A stretch of 64,000 bases of DNA, from NCBI GenBank assembly GCA_022606425.2, contig JAHDVF020000673.1, positions 186,001 through 250,000 on the forward strand, written 5' to 3'. The translations under genes and the position numbers were made by a program. Of this stretch, positions 9,210 to 19,159 are shown in pieces. This stretch comes from Lepidostoma basale. Lineage: Eukaryota > Arthropoda > Insecta > Trichoptera > Lepidostomatidae. The notes under the pieces are model-generated. The model was not told the origin of the DNA, ran no database searches, and worked only from the letters and a program-made list of their open reading frames with translations. Position 1 is the first letter of the stretch. The number at the start of each line of letters is the position of its first letter.

Positions 9210-10005
9210 GCTTAAGTAATAATCTTGGAATATGATATTCGAGCAACAGTTTGCAACGTTTGAATGAATTGTTCTTCAATAATCTGAGAAAGCGTATTTC
9301 TGTAATATTTTGAATTTATTATCTATCGTGGACAATTTTATTTAAAAATTGAAATTTCTAGTACCAATAATGTGTTAATTTTTTCATATGAGTAACATTA
9401 TAAATGTAATTAAAATACTTTTTGATTTGTTCGGTTTGTTACGGTTGGCAATCGCTGCATAAAGGACCTATTTAAGTCAACTGACTGTACAATATTTGAA
9501 TATAAAAAAGAACACAATTAAACAGTTTTTCGTGGTGGTATCGTCAAAGCTACTGTTTTTTTATTGTAATTAATTTCACTGTTGTAGATTCGTAATTCGA
9601 AAATTTTCTGGGTTCTTCATGATGGATATACACGTGTTTCTCCGGTATACCGGGTTCTTAAGCAACTTCAGTGTGGTAATAAACAGAAAGTGCCTAAGAA
9701 CACAGGTACACAAAAGAAATGAAAAAAAAATACTGAAAAAAACATAATAAATCTTAAATGTTGAAATTCACGGAAACAAGTGAAACTTCATGGGTTGATT
9801 ATTTGATATAGATGTCCTTTTTTTGTTTCAGCCATGAAATTGAACTGCGATACCGTGAATACAATATCATATACATGAATGTAACATAAACGTTGTATTC
9901 TGTGACAAGTAATAGAATGCCGATGGTAATGGTTCACTGCGCACATTTGAAAACAGATTTCTGCGCATGTGGTGTCAACGGCAATCTTTCATCTGTCATT
10001 ACAAT
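9210..10005. other. AT-rich stretch without recognised feature
   Basis: No coding frame above background and no clear repeat was seen in these 800 bp. Confidence 0.4.
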
Positions 10006-10404
10006 ATATCAGAAATACTTCCAAAGGTATAATATAATAATAAACTCAGACTGTTCTTCCCGCTGTATATTCCTGTGGTGTATATTTTATCTTTTATATT
10101 ATGTTCCTCAAATGTTCATGTATTATATATTATGATTATTTATTTATTCAATAAAGTACAGCGGAGCATAGAAGTGAGATTGAGTAGATTAAATGTGGTC
10201 TGGCACCCCCTTGTCGTTGCCGTATTTAAATGTAAGTCTCAGATGGACCGGGGACAGGCCCAGGGAGTGTACGAGCGAGGCTGATAAAAGGGCGCCGCTA
10301 CGCCCTATAACAGCCTCGGGTATGTGGCGGGAACTTCTATGTTCCTTTAAAAAAAAAATATCGGAAATACTTCCAAAGGTATAATATAATAATAAACTCA
10401 GACT
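10006..10404 (+). repeat. Insert flanked by 47-bp direct repeats
   Basis: ATATC(A/G)GAAATACTTCC and the next 30 bp occur at 10,006-10,052 and again at 10,358-10,404 with one difference. The 305 bp between them include a GC-rich block (10,193-10,345) and end in TTTAAAAAAAAAA, as a polyA-tailed retrocopy would. A 47-bp duplication is long for known transposons. Confidence 0.6.
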
Positions 10405-10925
10405 CAATACCGTCTTGAAAGTATTTATTTGCCAGGGCTTAAGCACTATAAACAATATTTGCAACATGGAACTTTATGGGGCCGTATGTAGTTTTAGAAT
10501 CCATGAAGTTAGTATGTGTCTCGAGCCGTGATCTCATTTTATTTTGATTGTAAATGTGAAATTAATGTAAAATACGCCTACGATTGTATTTTTATTCCTT
10601 ATGTAGTATTAGAAACATTTTAATATACCTAATACATTTATGTTTCCGCATTGCTGGCAAAATTCTACATAATATTTTCAAAGAACGTGATGTAAAATCT
10701 ACCACATTTGTAAAGTACCAACAATATTAATGAAATAGCGTTGTTTAAAATGCTAATGTTTATTAATTATTTTGAAAAAGGGGCGATATTTTTTTTTACT
10801 TTTTATGACATTAAACAGCTGTCAGATCAATCCGCCTCCACATATAATTCACCATTTCGGCCAGGTAAACAGAGATTTCGAGACGGCATTGACTCAGACT
10901 GTAGATATACTCTAAACTCATAGAT
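10405..10925. repeat. Dispersed repeat R1, copy 1
   Basis: AACAATATTTGCAACATGGA, GGGGCCGTATGTAGT, AATGTGAAATTAATGTAAAA and TTTCGAGACGGCATTGA all recur in order at 25,290-26,262. No terminal repeats or protein were recognised. The two copies agree for about 500 bp once the insertion in copy 2 is removed. Confidence 0.65.
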
Positions 10926-11177
10926 CATAGAATGTCCCTGTAGGTAAAACTGAATTACTTTAAATATTATCTTTTGATGTTATAAAATATTTGAATATTT
11001 TATAACATTTAATAAAAAATAATTCATGTATATTTATTTAATTTAAAATCAAATTACGAAAAAAGGTGCATTTTATTGTTTATATAAAAATGTCATTCAT
11101 TACAGAAAATACCAGATAGGTCAATGGACAGTAAAAAAAGATATATAAAATATGACAAATAATAATATTTTTACAAT

Positions 11178-11690
11178 AAAACTAACTAACTAACCATCAC
11201 GCCATTTCCCCGGAGGGGTAGGCAGAGAGAATGGATCGCCACAATGGCCTGTCCTGGCATACCTCTCGGGCTTCATCTACATTCATACATCGTACCATGC
11301 ACGCACGTCGATTATTCCGACTTCGAATATGGCCGCCTTTTAGTAATTGATTAATTTGGTCATGCCATGTTTTCCTCGGTCGTCCTCGGCTTCTTTTCCC
11401 ACTCACGCTGCTTGTGTACAACTTTTTAACCATTCTACTCTCATCCATTCGTTTCATATGTCCAAACCATCTCAGGGATCATTTTTTAATTTTATTCTTG
11501 ATGCAGTCATCTGCCTTACATTTCTTTCTTATTTCATCGTTTGGTATTCTATCATACAACGTTTTCCCGCACATTCTTCTTAGTGATCTCATTTCTACGG
11601 CGTTTATCCTGCTTTCATCCTTCTTTTGCCAGCTCCAAGCTTCACTTCCATACAATAAAATAAATGACTTATTAGAGAATGTAAATAATA
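11178..11690 (-). pseudogene. LINE-A C-terminal fragment
   Basis: An 86-codon minus frame reads MVKKLYTSSVSGKRSRGRPR, WHDQINQLLK and RRACMVRCMNVDEAREVCQD, and ends ILSAYPSGEMA. Upstream (11,460-11,690) weaker matches to the RT C-terminus run in broken frames. The tail is (GTTA)n, seen as ACTAACTAACTAACC at 11,181-11,196. Confidence 0.85.
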
Positions 11691-11899
11691 CACTTATTTA
11701 CTAGTACATGTGTTATTTTGGGAGGATATTATTTTCTTTGAGGTTACAGAACATAACAAGCAAACTGTACTTTGATCGATAATTCTATCGGTATATAAAT
11801 ATTTTAGTTCAGAAGATAAATTGTCTATAAACCTTTTTAATTAGTACAAAAATTAATAAAACATTCCTTTATAATACTCGTATGTTTCATCCACTTGAT

Positions 11900-11995
11900 T
11901 TTAGTTACGTCCGGTCTCGACAGCTTGGTACTACCTACACTGCCACCACCAGAAGATGGAAACGAGCTGTCGAAACCGGCCGAACGAAGTCATCC
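11900..11995. repeat. H4 fold-back fragment
   Basis: TCCGGTCTCGACAGCTTGG on the left and GAGCTGTCGAAACCGGCCG on the right are inverted. The right arm reads CAGAAGATGG, a stem, CGAAACCGG, a decayed hammerhead-like core of the ACCGGT type. Confidence 0.5.
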
Positions 11996-12274
11996 CTCTT
12001 GAGCTGTGTTCTGTTTCTGCTTGAAGATCGTGATAAAATAGTCGTGAAATAAGATATACATCACAGATACATAACAAACTTTGATGTAAACTTATTCCAG
12101 AAATATAATACCAATATGTTTCTAAAGTGGGCGAAATCTTCATTGGAGCTGTGGTATCTTCGCTGGACGGGGGATCTTGCCTCTCATTGCTTAAATAAAA
12201 ATAATTATTATACAATTACATATTGATTAGTATTTACATTAATTGTAAATACAATTACATAAATATTTGTTGAT

Positions 12275-12862
12275 ACCAATTCAGATATCTCGGAAGCGAA
12301 GTAACTCCAGTTCAGATATCTCGGAAGTGAAGTAACTAGCTCTAATGACCTTCCCAGAGAAGTAAGGTCACAGGTGGATAGGGCTGCAGCGGTTGCAGGC
12401 TGCCTGAAAGATGTCATATGGAGAAACAAGGTCATGAGGACCAACAGCAAGGTACGCATCTATAAGACCTGTGTGCGACCATTCCTCACATATGGCATTG
12501 AATCGAGGGCAGACACTGTCCAGACAAAGAGCATGCTCAGGACAACCCAGATGAAAACGCTCCGCGCTATAGCTGGCAAGACCCTACGTGATCGAGTTAG
12601 GAATACAGCAATCCGAGAAATCTGTGGTCGAATATGTGGTCAGATGGGGACGTCAAAGACGGCGATACTGGCATCCACACGTAGAAAGGATGAGCTCAAA
12701 TAGGATACCACACATAGCTCTCCATGGAACGCCAAACGGACAACGCCGACCAGGAAGACCCCCGAAACGGTGGAGAGAAAGCTGGAGTTCAGCGTCTCAA
12801 GAGAACCCGCCTGAAATAACAGACTCCTGAGTCTACCAAAAGTGAAGAAGAAGAAGAAGAAG
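12275..12862 (+). pseudogene. LINE-D C-terminal fragment
   Basis: The frames encode RAAAVAGCLKDVIWRNK, KVRIYKTCVRPFLTYGIESR, KTLRAIAGKTLRDRVRNTAI and, after a frameshift near 12,640, WGRQRRRYWHPHVERMSSN and GQRRPGRPPKRWRESW. The 5' edge holds a 31-bp tandem duplication of the FRYLGSE codons. The tail is (GAA)n at 12,843-12,862. The less broken sister copy is at 46,984-47,741. Confidence 0.85.
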
Positions 12863-12906
12863 ACATATTGATATCTGAAAAAATCCATTTATAAAACTAT
12901 AAAGAG

Positions 12907-13213
12907 AGAAAAGCGGTTGCTTCCCTTTATGGAGGAAGCACCGCGTGTGTCAGAGTAAACGGGGTTTTCACTTCTTGGTTTGATATCACAAAAGGTGTCA
13001 AACAGGGTTGTGTAATGTCCCCGTGATTGTTTAATCTATACATGGACAAGTGTACGAAAGAATTAGATGGCATAAACGCTGGTGCGAAAATGAACGACAT
13101 GTCCATCAGCTGTTTGCAATATGCAGACGACGCTGTTTTAATCGCTGACAGCATGGACGATCTACAAGTCCTAGTGTCAAGAATGTACGAAATACGCAAT
13201 AAGTATGACTTGT
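12907..13213 (+). pseudogene. Reverse transcriptase core fragment, LINE-A type
   Basis: The frame encodes KAVASLYGGSTACVRVNG, then GVKQGCVMSP (RT motif B), a TGA stop, LFNLYMDKCTKEL, and CLQYADDAVLIADSMDD. The YADD box holds two of the three catalytic aspartates of reverse transcriptase. This is the only RT-core piece in the window besides 46,984. Assignment to LINE-A rests on the known pairing of such cores with LINE-A-like tails, so it is inference. Confidence 0.75.
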
Positions 13214-13249
13214 ATGTATTGTATATTATTTATTAGTAAGTGGAAGATT

Positions 13250-13440
13250 GGGTTAGTGGGAAATTCGTCAGGATGGAAAAAGAAGGAGCCCGGTATTCGG
13301 GTCTCATTAAAAAAACAATGAGATCCGAACGGTGGTATCTCACCGGGTCGGAACTTTGGAATAGTTCCTCCCACCTATAATTAATTGATAACACAGTGAT
13401 CGACAACAGATGGCCCGAGTGCAATTGAATTAACAAATAT
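13250..13440. other. Unassigned, small inverted repeat
   Basis: Short inverted words TCGGGTCTCATT and AATGAGATCCGA flank a run of A near 13,310. No class can be given. Confidence 0.3.
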
Positions 13441-13524
13441 ATTTTTTAAACAACAAGTAAAATCTTAAGGATGTTGAGGTTTTTTGATACTGTTTTGAGA
13501 AAATGACGCTGTATTTGGTTTGTT

Positions 13525-13770
13525 AGAATTCACGTGACAATAAAAATGGCGATTGCGACAGCTGTTTCGCTAACCGATGTTAGCATCGCCAGGTCTTGCA
13601 ATCAACCAAAAAATACATCAGAAAGACTTAGTTTATATACAACATTATTAGGAGGGGAAGAAACTACACACAATATTGTAAACAATTATAAAAAAATATT
13701 TTTTAGTTCATTGTAAGACCTGCCGATGCTAACATCGGTTAGCGAAACAGCTGTCGTGAAAAAATATAAT
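13525..13770. repeat. H1 fold-back with two hammerhead-like arms
   Basis: Left arm 13,552-13,600, read minus: CTGGCGA, T, GCTAAC ATCG GTTAGC, GAAAC, AGCTGTC. Right arm 13,716-13,760, read plus: CTGCCGA, T, GCTAAC ATCG GTTAGC, GAAAC, AGCTGTC. The arms face each other across about 110 bp. The left edge (AGAATTCACGTGACAATAA) is a SINE-2 fragment, so the H1 unit may have landed in a SINE-2 copy. Confidence 0.65.
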
Positions 13771-13853
13771 CAATGATATTTATAACAAAGTTTTTTATTT
13801 AAACAGTTAATAAAATAATTTCTTTTTACGTTCTTAGCCTAGTATAGCTTAGG

Positions 13854-14306
13854 GGAGTGGTTCCCAATTAGTTTTTCCTGCGTACCACTTCAATAATTAC
13901 CTCATACTCGGGTACCCCTTTCAAGAAAGACCTCAAACACATTTACCCAAGTTCATTCAGTACTCCAGTATCAGTTTTTTTTTACATTTATTACCATCAA
14001 AATACATTTCGAATATCAATCAGATGCAGCGTTCACATTTAGATTTAAAACACGTCTTAATGCGCCCTTCAGGTGATTACATTACAAAAACGGCGCTTTA
14101 AAAGTTAGCATATTATTATTATTAATGACGGTGAAAATCAGTTAAATGTGACAAATGGGCACGTTTTTCGTTGCATCACTGAAACATCTGATTGATTTTT
14201 GGTCAGATAATTGTTTTTATTGATTAAATTATCTTAGTCAAGAGGATGCCGCGCATACCCCTTGATGGAACTTCGTGCCCCCCTGGGGATACGCGTACCA
14301 CTAATT
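13854..14306. mobile_element. hAT-like element remnant
   Basis: The left end GAGTGGTTCCCAATTAG, then CTGCGTACCACTTC, is of the CAGTGGTTCCCAA type usual for hAT termini. The right side has GGGGATACGCGTACCACTAA. CTTAGG flanks both sides (13,848-13,853 and 14,307-14,312), perhaps the rest of an 8-bp duplication. It has an inserted LINE-E tail. Confidence 0.5.
14050..14130 (+). mobile_element. LINE-E 3' end
   Basis: TGCGCCCTTCAGGTGATTAC, AAAAACGGCGCTTTAAAAG and (ATT)n form the same tail as at 27,690-27,745 and 28,090-28,185. Tails of this GCGC...GGCGCTNTA type are known from L2/CR1-like LINEs and their SINEs. Confidence 0.6.
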
Positions 14307-14309
14307 CTT

Positions 14310-14775
14310 AGGTTTGAAAAGTTTTATAATATCGCCCCAGATATTGGTTATCATCCCTTTATCCCATCTTCTCAAAATCAGGAGAATAAGCAAGATTGTT
14401 GGGTAGCATCTTCAATCTGGATATTACGTGGTGTGCTCTTTGATTATCCGACACTACGGCTATTCAGATTTTCAGTCACTACCAACATTGCTTTTGACGA
14501 GAGAATTAGGTATTACCGAGGTTCCCGAAATCTTAAAGGTCTTCGGTGACGATGGTACAAATGAACGGACAATCTTGTTTGAAATGGATAATGCATATAT
14601 AATTATTCCCTTTCTAACAAGAACAGCCAGTCCACCCGCGTTCTTCTATCTTCTGTCATTCGCGCCCTCGGCACAATTGATTACTCTCTTTGAACATTTC
14701 CTAACTGTGCTAAAATGTACGCTCTTGTGTAATCATTACACATTTCAAAATGAGAGGATAAAAACTTTGAATAAG
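14310..14775. other. Unassigned stretch
   Basis: Two overlapping open frames of 95 and 117 codons exist here, but they match no family I know and show no start or codon signal. No repeat was recognised. Confidence 0.35.
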
Positions 14776-14777
14776 GA

Positions 14778-15000
14778 CTAGCAAACAAACTAACTAAGGA
14801 CTATTAAACATGGATCGCTACACTTTTCTTTCCTGACACAATTCTCTTGGTTCCTCAACATTCATTCATTGTGTCATGAACACACGTCGATTTTTCCGAC
14901 TCGTGGCTGACATTCAATATTTGATTTATTTTATCGTGCCACGGTTTCCTCAGCCTTCTTTTTTTTCTTGTATACAACAGGTTGTTTGAACCCAATTACC
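14778..15000 (-). mobile_element. LINE-A 3' fragment
   Basis: After AACAAACTAACTAAGGAC it carries TTTCTTTCCTGACACAATTC, then AACACACGTCGATTTTTCCG, then CGTGCCACGGTTTCCTCAG, all LINE-A C-terminal sequence on the minus strand. The terminal GGCGTGATGG part has been deleted. Confidence 0.7.
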
Positions 15001-15019
15001 CGTAAACAATTTAATTTAC

Positions 15020-15180
15020 CCTATACATGTGATAGGTAGCCAATCTATCGCAATTTTATTGTCACGTGAATTCTACACCAGGTAGACAATCACACTGCCA
15101 TCGCCGGGAATCCCACCCGGGACGTTCTGTATGAAAGTCAGAGTTCTTACCACTCTGCCACTCTGGGGGTCCACGCGATA
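15020..15180 (-). mobile_element. SINE-2 copy
   Basis: Read minus: a tRNA-like head with CCCGGGTGGGATTCCCGGCG (B-box region) follows AGAGTGGCAGAGTGGTAAG. Then come GGCAGTGTGATTGTC, TAGAATTCACGTGACAATAA and TAGGTAGC... ATCACATGT. Head and body are both present; the 3' end is cut. Confidence 0.75.
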
Positions 15181-15504
15181 GTTCAAGTAAATTGAAGCCG
15201 AATTTTGAAACGCAAAACGAATATCGAAATCGTCGGCGACCTTTTTTTTAACTCATTTGGGAAAATCGGACGATCGAGATGATTGGTGGACCTTTTTATT
15301 TTCTTTAGGTCGACAACGACATCCGGCCAGGTCTACACGAATTAGGAAAAAAACAACAAGGGGTCTACGGGACAAAAACGTTTGGAAACCTCTGACTTAA
15401 ACCATGGGTCGGCAACCTTTTTTTGTGAAAGAGACAAATATTTGACAGATATTAGTGTGGGCCGCACTTGGGTCACATGTCATTATAGTATACCTACAAT
15501 ATTT

Positions 15505-15656
15505 AACCTAACTAACCAACCATCACGCCGTCTCCCTGAAGGGGTAGGCAGAACGAATGGACTCCCACACGTTAACCAATGTGGCACTCCATCCTTCGCT
15601 TTTCGCCCCCGCGGGAGACGCGGTGTGATGGGTTGCGAACCTCATCGCCACTCCTT
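15505..15656 (-). mobile_element. Composite SINE with LINE-A tail, copy 2
   Basis: Flanked by CAATATTT on both sides (15,497-15,504 and 15,657-15,664). Read minus it starts a few bases before GGCGATGAGGTTCGCAACCC and ends in GGCGTGATGGTTGGTTAG. Its 5' end lies within about 10 bp of that of copy 1, which argues for a defined element rather than chance truncation. Confidence 0.75.
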
Positions 15657-15689
15657 CAATATTTGTGTGAAAATATTTTAGTTTTTAAA

Positions 15690-16370
15690 ATGCTTATTGT
15701 ATATTTTTACGACATTTATTGTCTATTGTTTTGGCCGAAACACTATGATACTTCAACATTATTACTGTTAAAATTTAAAACACTCTTATAATATCACAAT
15801 TTCTTTTAATTCACTGAGAGTGTCGCGACAGCTGTTTCGCCAATCGATGTTGGCACCATCGGGTGTTACAATAGTTTATATTGTAACACATAATTGGCGA
15901 AACAGCTGTCGCGACACTCTCAGTGAATAAAAATAAATTGTGATATTATTGAATGATGTTGTTATGAACAAAATAATGAAAGGATCATTAAGATGGTTTG
16001 GACATATAGAAAGAATGAATGAAGGAAGATTGGTAAAAAAATTATATGTTAACGATGTAAATGGAACCAGAAATAGAGGAAGACCGAGGAAAACGTGGCT
16101 CGATCAAATAAATCACATATTGAATGTCGGTCATGTGAGGAGTCAGAGAAATCGACGCGCGTGCATGACACGATGTATGAATGTTGAGGAATCGAGAGAA
16201 ACATGCCAGGAAAGAAAAGTGTGGCAGTCCATTCTTTCTGCCTACCCCTTCGGGGAGACGGCGTGATGGTTAGTTAGTGATATTATAACAGTGTTTTAAA
16301 TTTTAACAGTGACATTTATTGTAGTTAATACAATTTATTACGACATTTATTGTATTTTTTTTTTGATAAC
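15690..16370. repeat. H1 fold-back, split by LINE-A
   Basis: The long arms mirror each other: GGCCGAAACACTATGATACT, AACAGTAATAATG-type words, then GAGTGTCGCGACAGCTGTTT on the left, and AAACAGCTGTCGCGACACTC on the right. Hammerhead-like halves lie at 15,829-15,875 (minus, CCGATGG, T, GCCAAC/ATTGGC, GAAACAGCTGTC) and 15,890-15,925 (plus, GGCGAAACAGCTGTC, 5' core decayed). The right arm is interrupted at 15,950 and resumes at 16,277. Confidence 0.7.
15950..16276 (+). pseudogene. LINE-A C-terminus with open frame, target duplication
   Basis: The 108-codon frame is open to its natural stop: NKIMKGSLRWFGHIERMNEG, RNRGRPRKTWLDQINHILN, RRACMTRCMNVEESRETCQE and ILSAYPFGETA. The tail is GGTTAGTTA. Perfect 10-bp duplications GTGATATTAT flank it (15,940-15,949 and 16,277-16,286). 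It is the best-preserved LINE-A end in the window and must be younger than the H1 repeat it splits. Confidence 0.9.
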
Positions 16371-16564
16371 TCGTAAAAAAATTATCGTAGGTATAGTCCA
16401 TCACGTGCGGTGAAAATTTTGCGGACCGCTGGTTGCCGACCCATGACTTAAACCATTGTCTGTCGTTTAAAACATTATCTTTCACACAGATTACATTTCA
16501 TACATCTCAAAAAGTCAATAGAGGTTAGTATCGCATAATTTAGAAAATTAACATATTGACTATT

Positions 16565-16675
16565 AAAAGAGGAACAGTTGAGGCCCCTACCACTTTCCCG
16601 AGGCCGTTTTAACACACGCGGCGTCTATCGTATGCCTCGCTCCATCAACTAGGTCCATCGCCGGTCTTTACGAGA
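16565..16675. repeat. Dispersed repeat R2, copy 2
   Basis: CTACCACTTTCCCGAGGCCG and CTCGCTCCATCAACTAGGTC match 1,425-1,540. The class is unknown. Confidence 0.55.
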
Positions 16676-16694
16676 CTTAATTTATTTATATATA

Positions 16695-17199
16695 GGGTGT
16701 TTTTTTTAGAGGTTTGGTTTTTAAACTGGCAACATTGTTTCTACAAACTGTCAATTTGATAGTTGACAGTTGATTTGTAGTCAGTACGTTTTGCCATTTC
16801 ATCATGAATAGACTGACGTCATAACAGCGCTTGAAAATTGTGCAAATTTATTTTGAAAATCATGGCTCGGTTCGCCAAACTTATCGTGCACTATGTCCAT
16901 TTTACGGTCGACATAATCATCCTCCCGAGCAAGTTATTCGGAATACCATGGATCGTTTTCGCACCACGTACACTTAAGTGGATAATACGCATCCACAAAG
17001 ACAATTGTCGAAAATTGGACTTCACCATTGCGCTTCATTCGAGCTAGCCGTGGCGCTCATATCCCCTAAATCATATTTAAACAATAATGGCATTAAATTA
17101 TCTAAATAAAGCCAATATCATAGACATTAACATTATTAAAATGTGTTTTTTTTTCATTGTGAAAAGATGTATTGCATACTTCTAAAAAAAAACACCCTT
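16695..17199 (+). mobile_element. mariner-like element, GGGTGTTTTTTTTAGAGG ends
   Basis: The left end GGGTGTTTTTTTTAGAGG and the right end (reversed AAAGGGTGTTTTTTTTT) are inverted and abut TA. It is the longer sister of 3,041-3,352 and keeps the start of a transposase. It is internally deleted: only about 500 bp remain. Confidence 0.8.
16804..17005 (+). pseudogene. mariner-type transposase N-terminus
   Basis: From the ATG at 16,804 the frame reads MNRLTS, stop, QRLKIVQIYFENHGSVRQTY, RALCPFYGRHNHPPEQVIRN, TMDRFRTTYT, stop, VDNTHPQ. This is the N-terminal helix-turn-helix (DUF4817-like) that binds the transposon ends. Two stops and the lack of the catalytic domain make it a pseudogene. Confidence 0.8.
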
Positions 17200-17469
17200 T
17201 ATAATACAGCATGGAGACCACATTTACATTACTACCTCAACTGTTTCCCTTTTTTACAAAAGACAAATTTATTCTTAAAATATCTGTAATTCGTATTAAT
17301 AATTGAATAACTTATTCATAAAAAAATAAAAAATGCATTATAAATTTAGTTGTCGCATACGTGGATTCAATTTATGGACTACATTAAGAAAGAAACATTT
17401 ATAACAAATATATTTTTATTTGAATAAATATAATTAAACATGGTATTCCAACTGTCTATTTCACTTCGA

Positions 17470-17995
17470 GAAGAATCGGTCTTGGGTGGGCGGCATATGG
17501 CAATCTGAAGAAGTTCTTTAATAGTAAGATTCCCCAGTGTCTGAAACGCAAAATGCACAATGCGTACTTCCAGTACTGACATTTAGAGCAGAAACGCTAA
17601 CCCTCACCAAGTCGACCATAAGGAGACTCCGTGTAGCACAGAGAAAACACGAAAGAGCCATGCTACACGTAAGACTCTCAGACCGGATAAGAAATACTGA
17701 AATACGTAGAAGGTCTGGAGAAACAGATGTCGTCGCAAGGGTAGCGAAGCTTAAATGGTCATTTGCGGGACATGTTGCCAGATTGGTAGACGATAGATGG
17801 ACCAAAAGGGTGGTAGAGTGGAGACCCCGCGAAGACAAACGAAACAGAGGGAGACCCCCCACACGATGGTCCGATGACATTAGAAGAATTGCTGGCGATT
17901 GGATGCAAAAGGCACAAGACAGGAATACGTGGAGAAGTATGGGGGAGGCCTTGGACGACAACGGTTGTCTAAGTAAGTAAAGTAAGTATTTCACT
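17470..17995 (+). pseudogene. RTE-type C-terminus with 147-codon open frame
   Basis: Upstream, RIGLGWAAYGNLKKFFNSKI and PQCLKRK run in one frame, and a shift near 17,555 moves into CVLPVLTFRAETLTLTKS. From there the frame is open to its end: RRLRVAQRKHERAMLHVRLS, RVAKLKWSFAGHVARLVDDR, RNRGRPPTRWSDDIRRIAG and QDRNTWRSMGEALDDNGCL. The tail is AAGTAAGTAAAGTAAG. The open frame is only the C-terminal domain, not a host gene. Confidence 0.85.
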
Positions 17996-18215
17996 TCACA
18001 CAGACATGTTTCGGTTATAACTTAACCTGCTCACTTATATTACTAAAAGGGGGTGGAGTTATTAATAAAGGTGGAGGGGGTATATTTAGGATTGAGTAGA
18101 GAGATGTTCTGTTTTATTTTATTGTTAAATTTGCGTACATTGATAAAGGTTATGTTATAACCGAAACATGTCCGTATTAAGTGAAATAAAGTGCTGTAAC
18201 ACCAAGTGTAATTAT
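17990..18215. repeat. Fold-back with ACATGT-type hammerhead-like arms
   Basis: CACACAGACATGTTTCGGTTA on the left mirrors TAACCGAAACATGTCCGTAT on the right, 110-120 bp apart. The right arm reads TTGATAA, A, GGTTA...TAACC, GAAACATGTC, a hammerhead-like layout with two changes in the CTGATGA part. Confidence 0.55.
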
Positions 18216-18219
18216 ATTT

Positions 18220-18950
18220 ATTCTAATATGAATTCACAACAAGTGAAGACGAAAAATGTTCATTTGCGAAATGTTCTAAAGCACATTTCTGATAATTAAT
18301 TTAGACATTTCATTGAGTATTTTCAATATTTATTCATATTGAAACTTATTTAATAACAGAACTGGTTATAATATTGTAGGCTTCGTTATTCAGCGATTCC
18401 AGTGTCAGACGAGCTCCTTGGTCCAGGCGTCGAGTTGGTCTTCATGGTCGAATTCGTTTCCCTATAAAATATGAAGCGATAATATTATATGGTCGTTAGC
18501 TTCCACATTTTATAGGAATGCGATATTGGACCACGAGAATTCATTTTGACGATTTTTCCCCTCCGGACAGTTACGATATCGTATATCACACTGTACATCT
18601 GATAAATGTCCGATGATAATCTCCAACACTTAGACTTCCGTTTTAAATCGACACTTTTTGCGTTCCGGAAATCTTCAAGGCTTGAAAACATCTTGAACTT
18701 CGTACTTGAACTTAAGAAAAGTTCACCGTTTTTAGGATTCATGAAATATTTTTAAATCACTCATTGAATTCCTAAAAACCGTGCGTTTTTCTATAAGTAA
18801 CGTCATAGAGAATTGGATGATTGTGACTCTCGATGGCTTAGTTGATGGCATTCACAAATACTGATTTAAGAAAATGAACTCTAAATTCAACAGATCTCTC
18901 TTTACTCCGTATTTCATAATCACGATTCATTTCCTTAATATTAAAGAAAC
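18220..18950. other. AT-rich stretch without recognised feature
   Basis: An 85-codon minus frame lies at 18,485-18,742 but has no known domain. No repeat was recognised. Confidence 0.35.
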
Positions 18951-18954
18951 CATT

Positions 18955-19025
18955 TTCAAATCAAGTCAGTTTATTAACTCAACAGATATTACAAACAGCA
19001 TAAATATTTAAGGCATCTATTGAGT
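18955..19025 (-). mobile_element. LINE-B 3' tail
   Basis: TCAAGTCAGTTTATTAACTC, AACAGATATTACAAACAG and AGGCATCTATTGAG match the start of the minus-strand LINE-B copy at 51,460-51,520, that is, its 3' untranslated end. Confidence 0.6.
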
Positions 19026-19042
19026 AACATACATAGGACATA

Positions 19043-19135
19043 GAGGATTCCCACCGCTTACCCGAAGCTGTTATAGGCGAACGGCGCCTTTCGTCAGCTT
19101 CGCTCATTCAATCCCTAGGCCCGTTCCTCGTCCAT
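19043..19135. repeat. Dispersed repeat R2, diverged copy 3
   Basis: TTCCCACCGCTTACCCGAAG and CGTCAGCTTCGCTCATTC align loosely with copies 1 and 2. Confidence 0.35.
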
Positions 19136-19159
19136 GCGGGACTCTAGTTAGAATAAAAA

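Larger units (their letters stand above)
15403..16445. mobile_element. hAT-like element with nested insertions
   Basis: Both ends read CATGGGTCGGCAACC pointing inward. Perfect 8-bp duplications ACTTAAAC flank it (15,395-15,402 and 16,446-16,453). An 8-bp duplication and CA(T/G)GGGTCGGCAACC ends are typical for hAT. No transposase is left. The interior was later hit by a composite SINE, an H1 fold-back and a LINE-A copy. Confidence 0.8.

Noticed and set aside
13552..13766. Simple DNA transposon with inverted repeats
   Set aside because: No constant short duplication was seen at the H1 units and their spacers vary widely; the hammerhead-like core and Penelope-type layout explain the inverted halves better.
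17518..17994. 158-codon minus-strand frame
   Set aside because: It mirrors the RTE-type frame on the plus strand and has no own domain.
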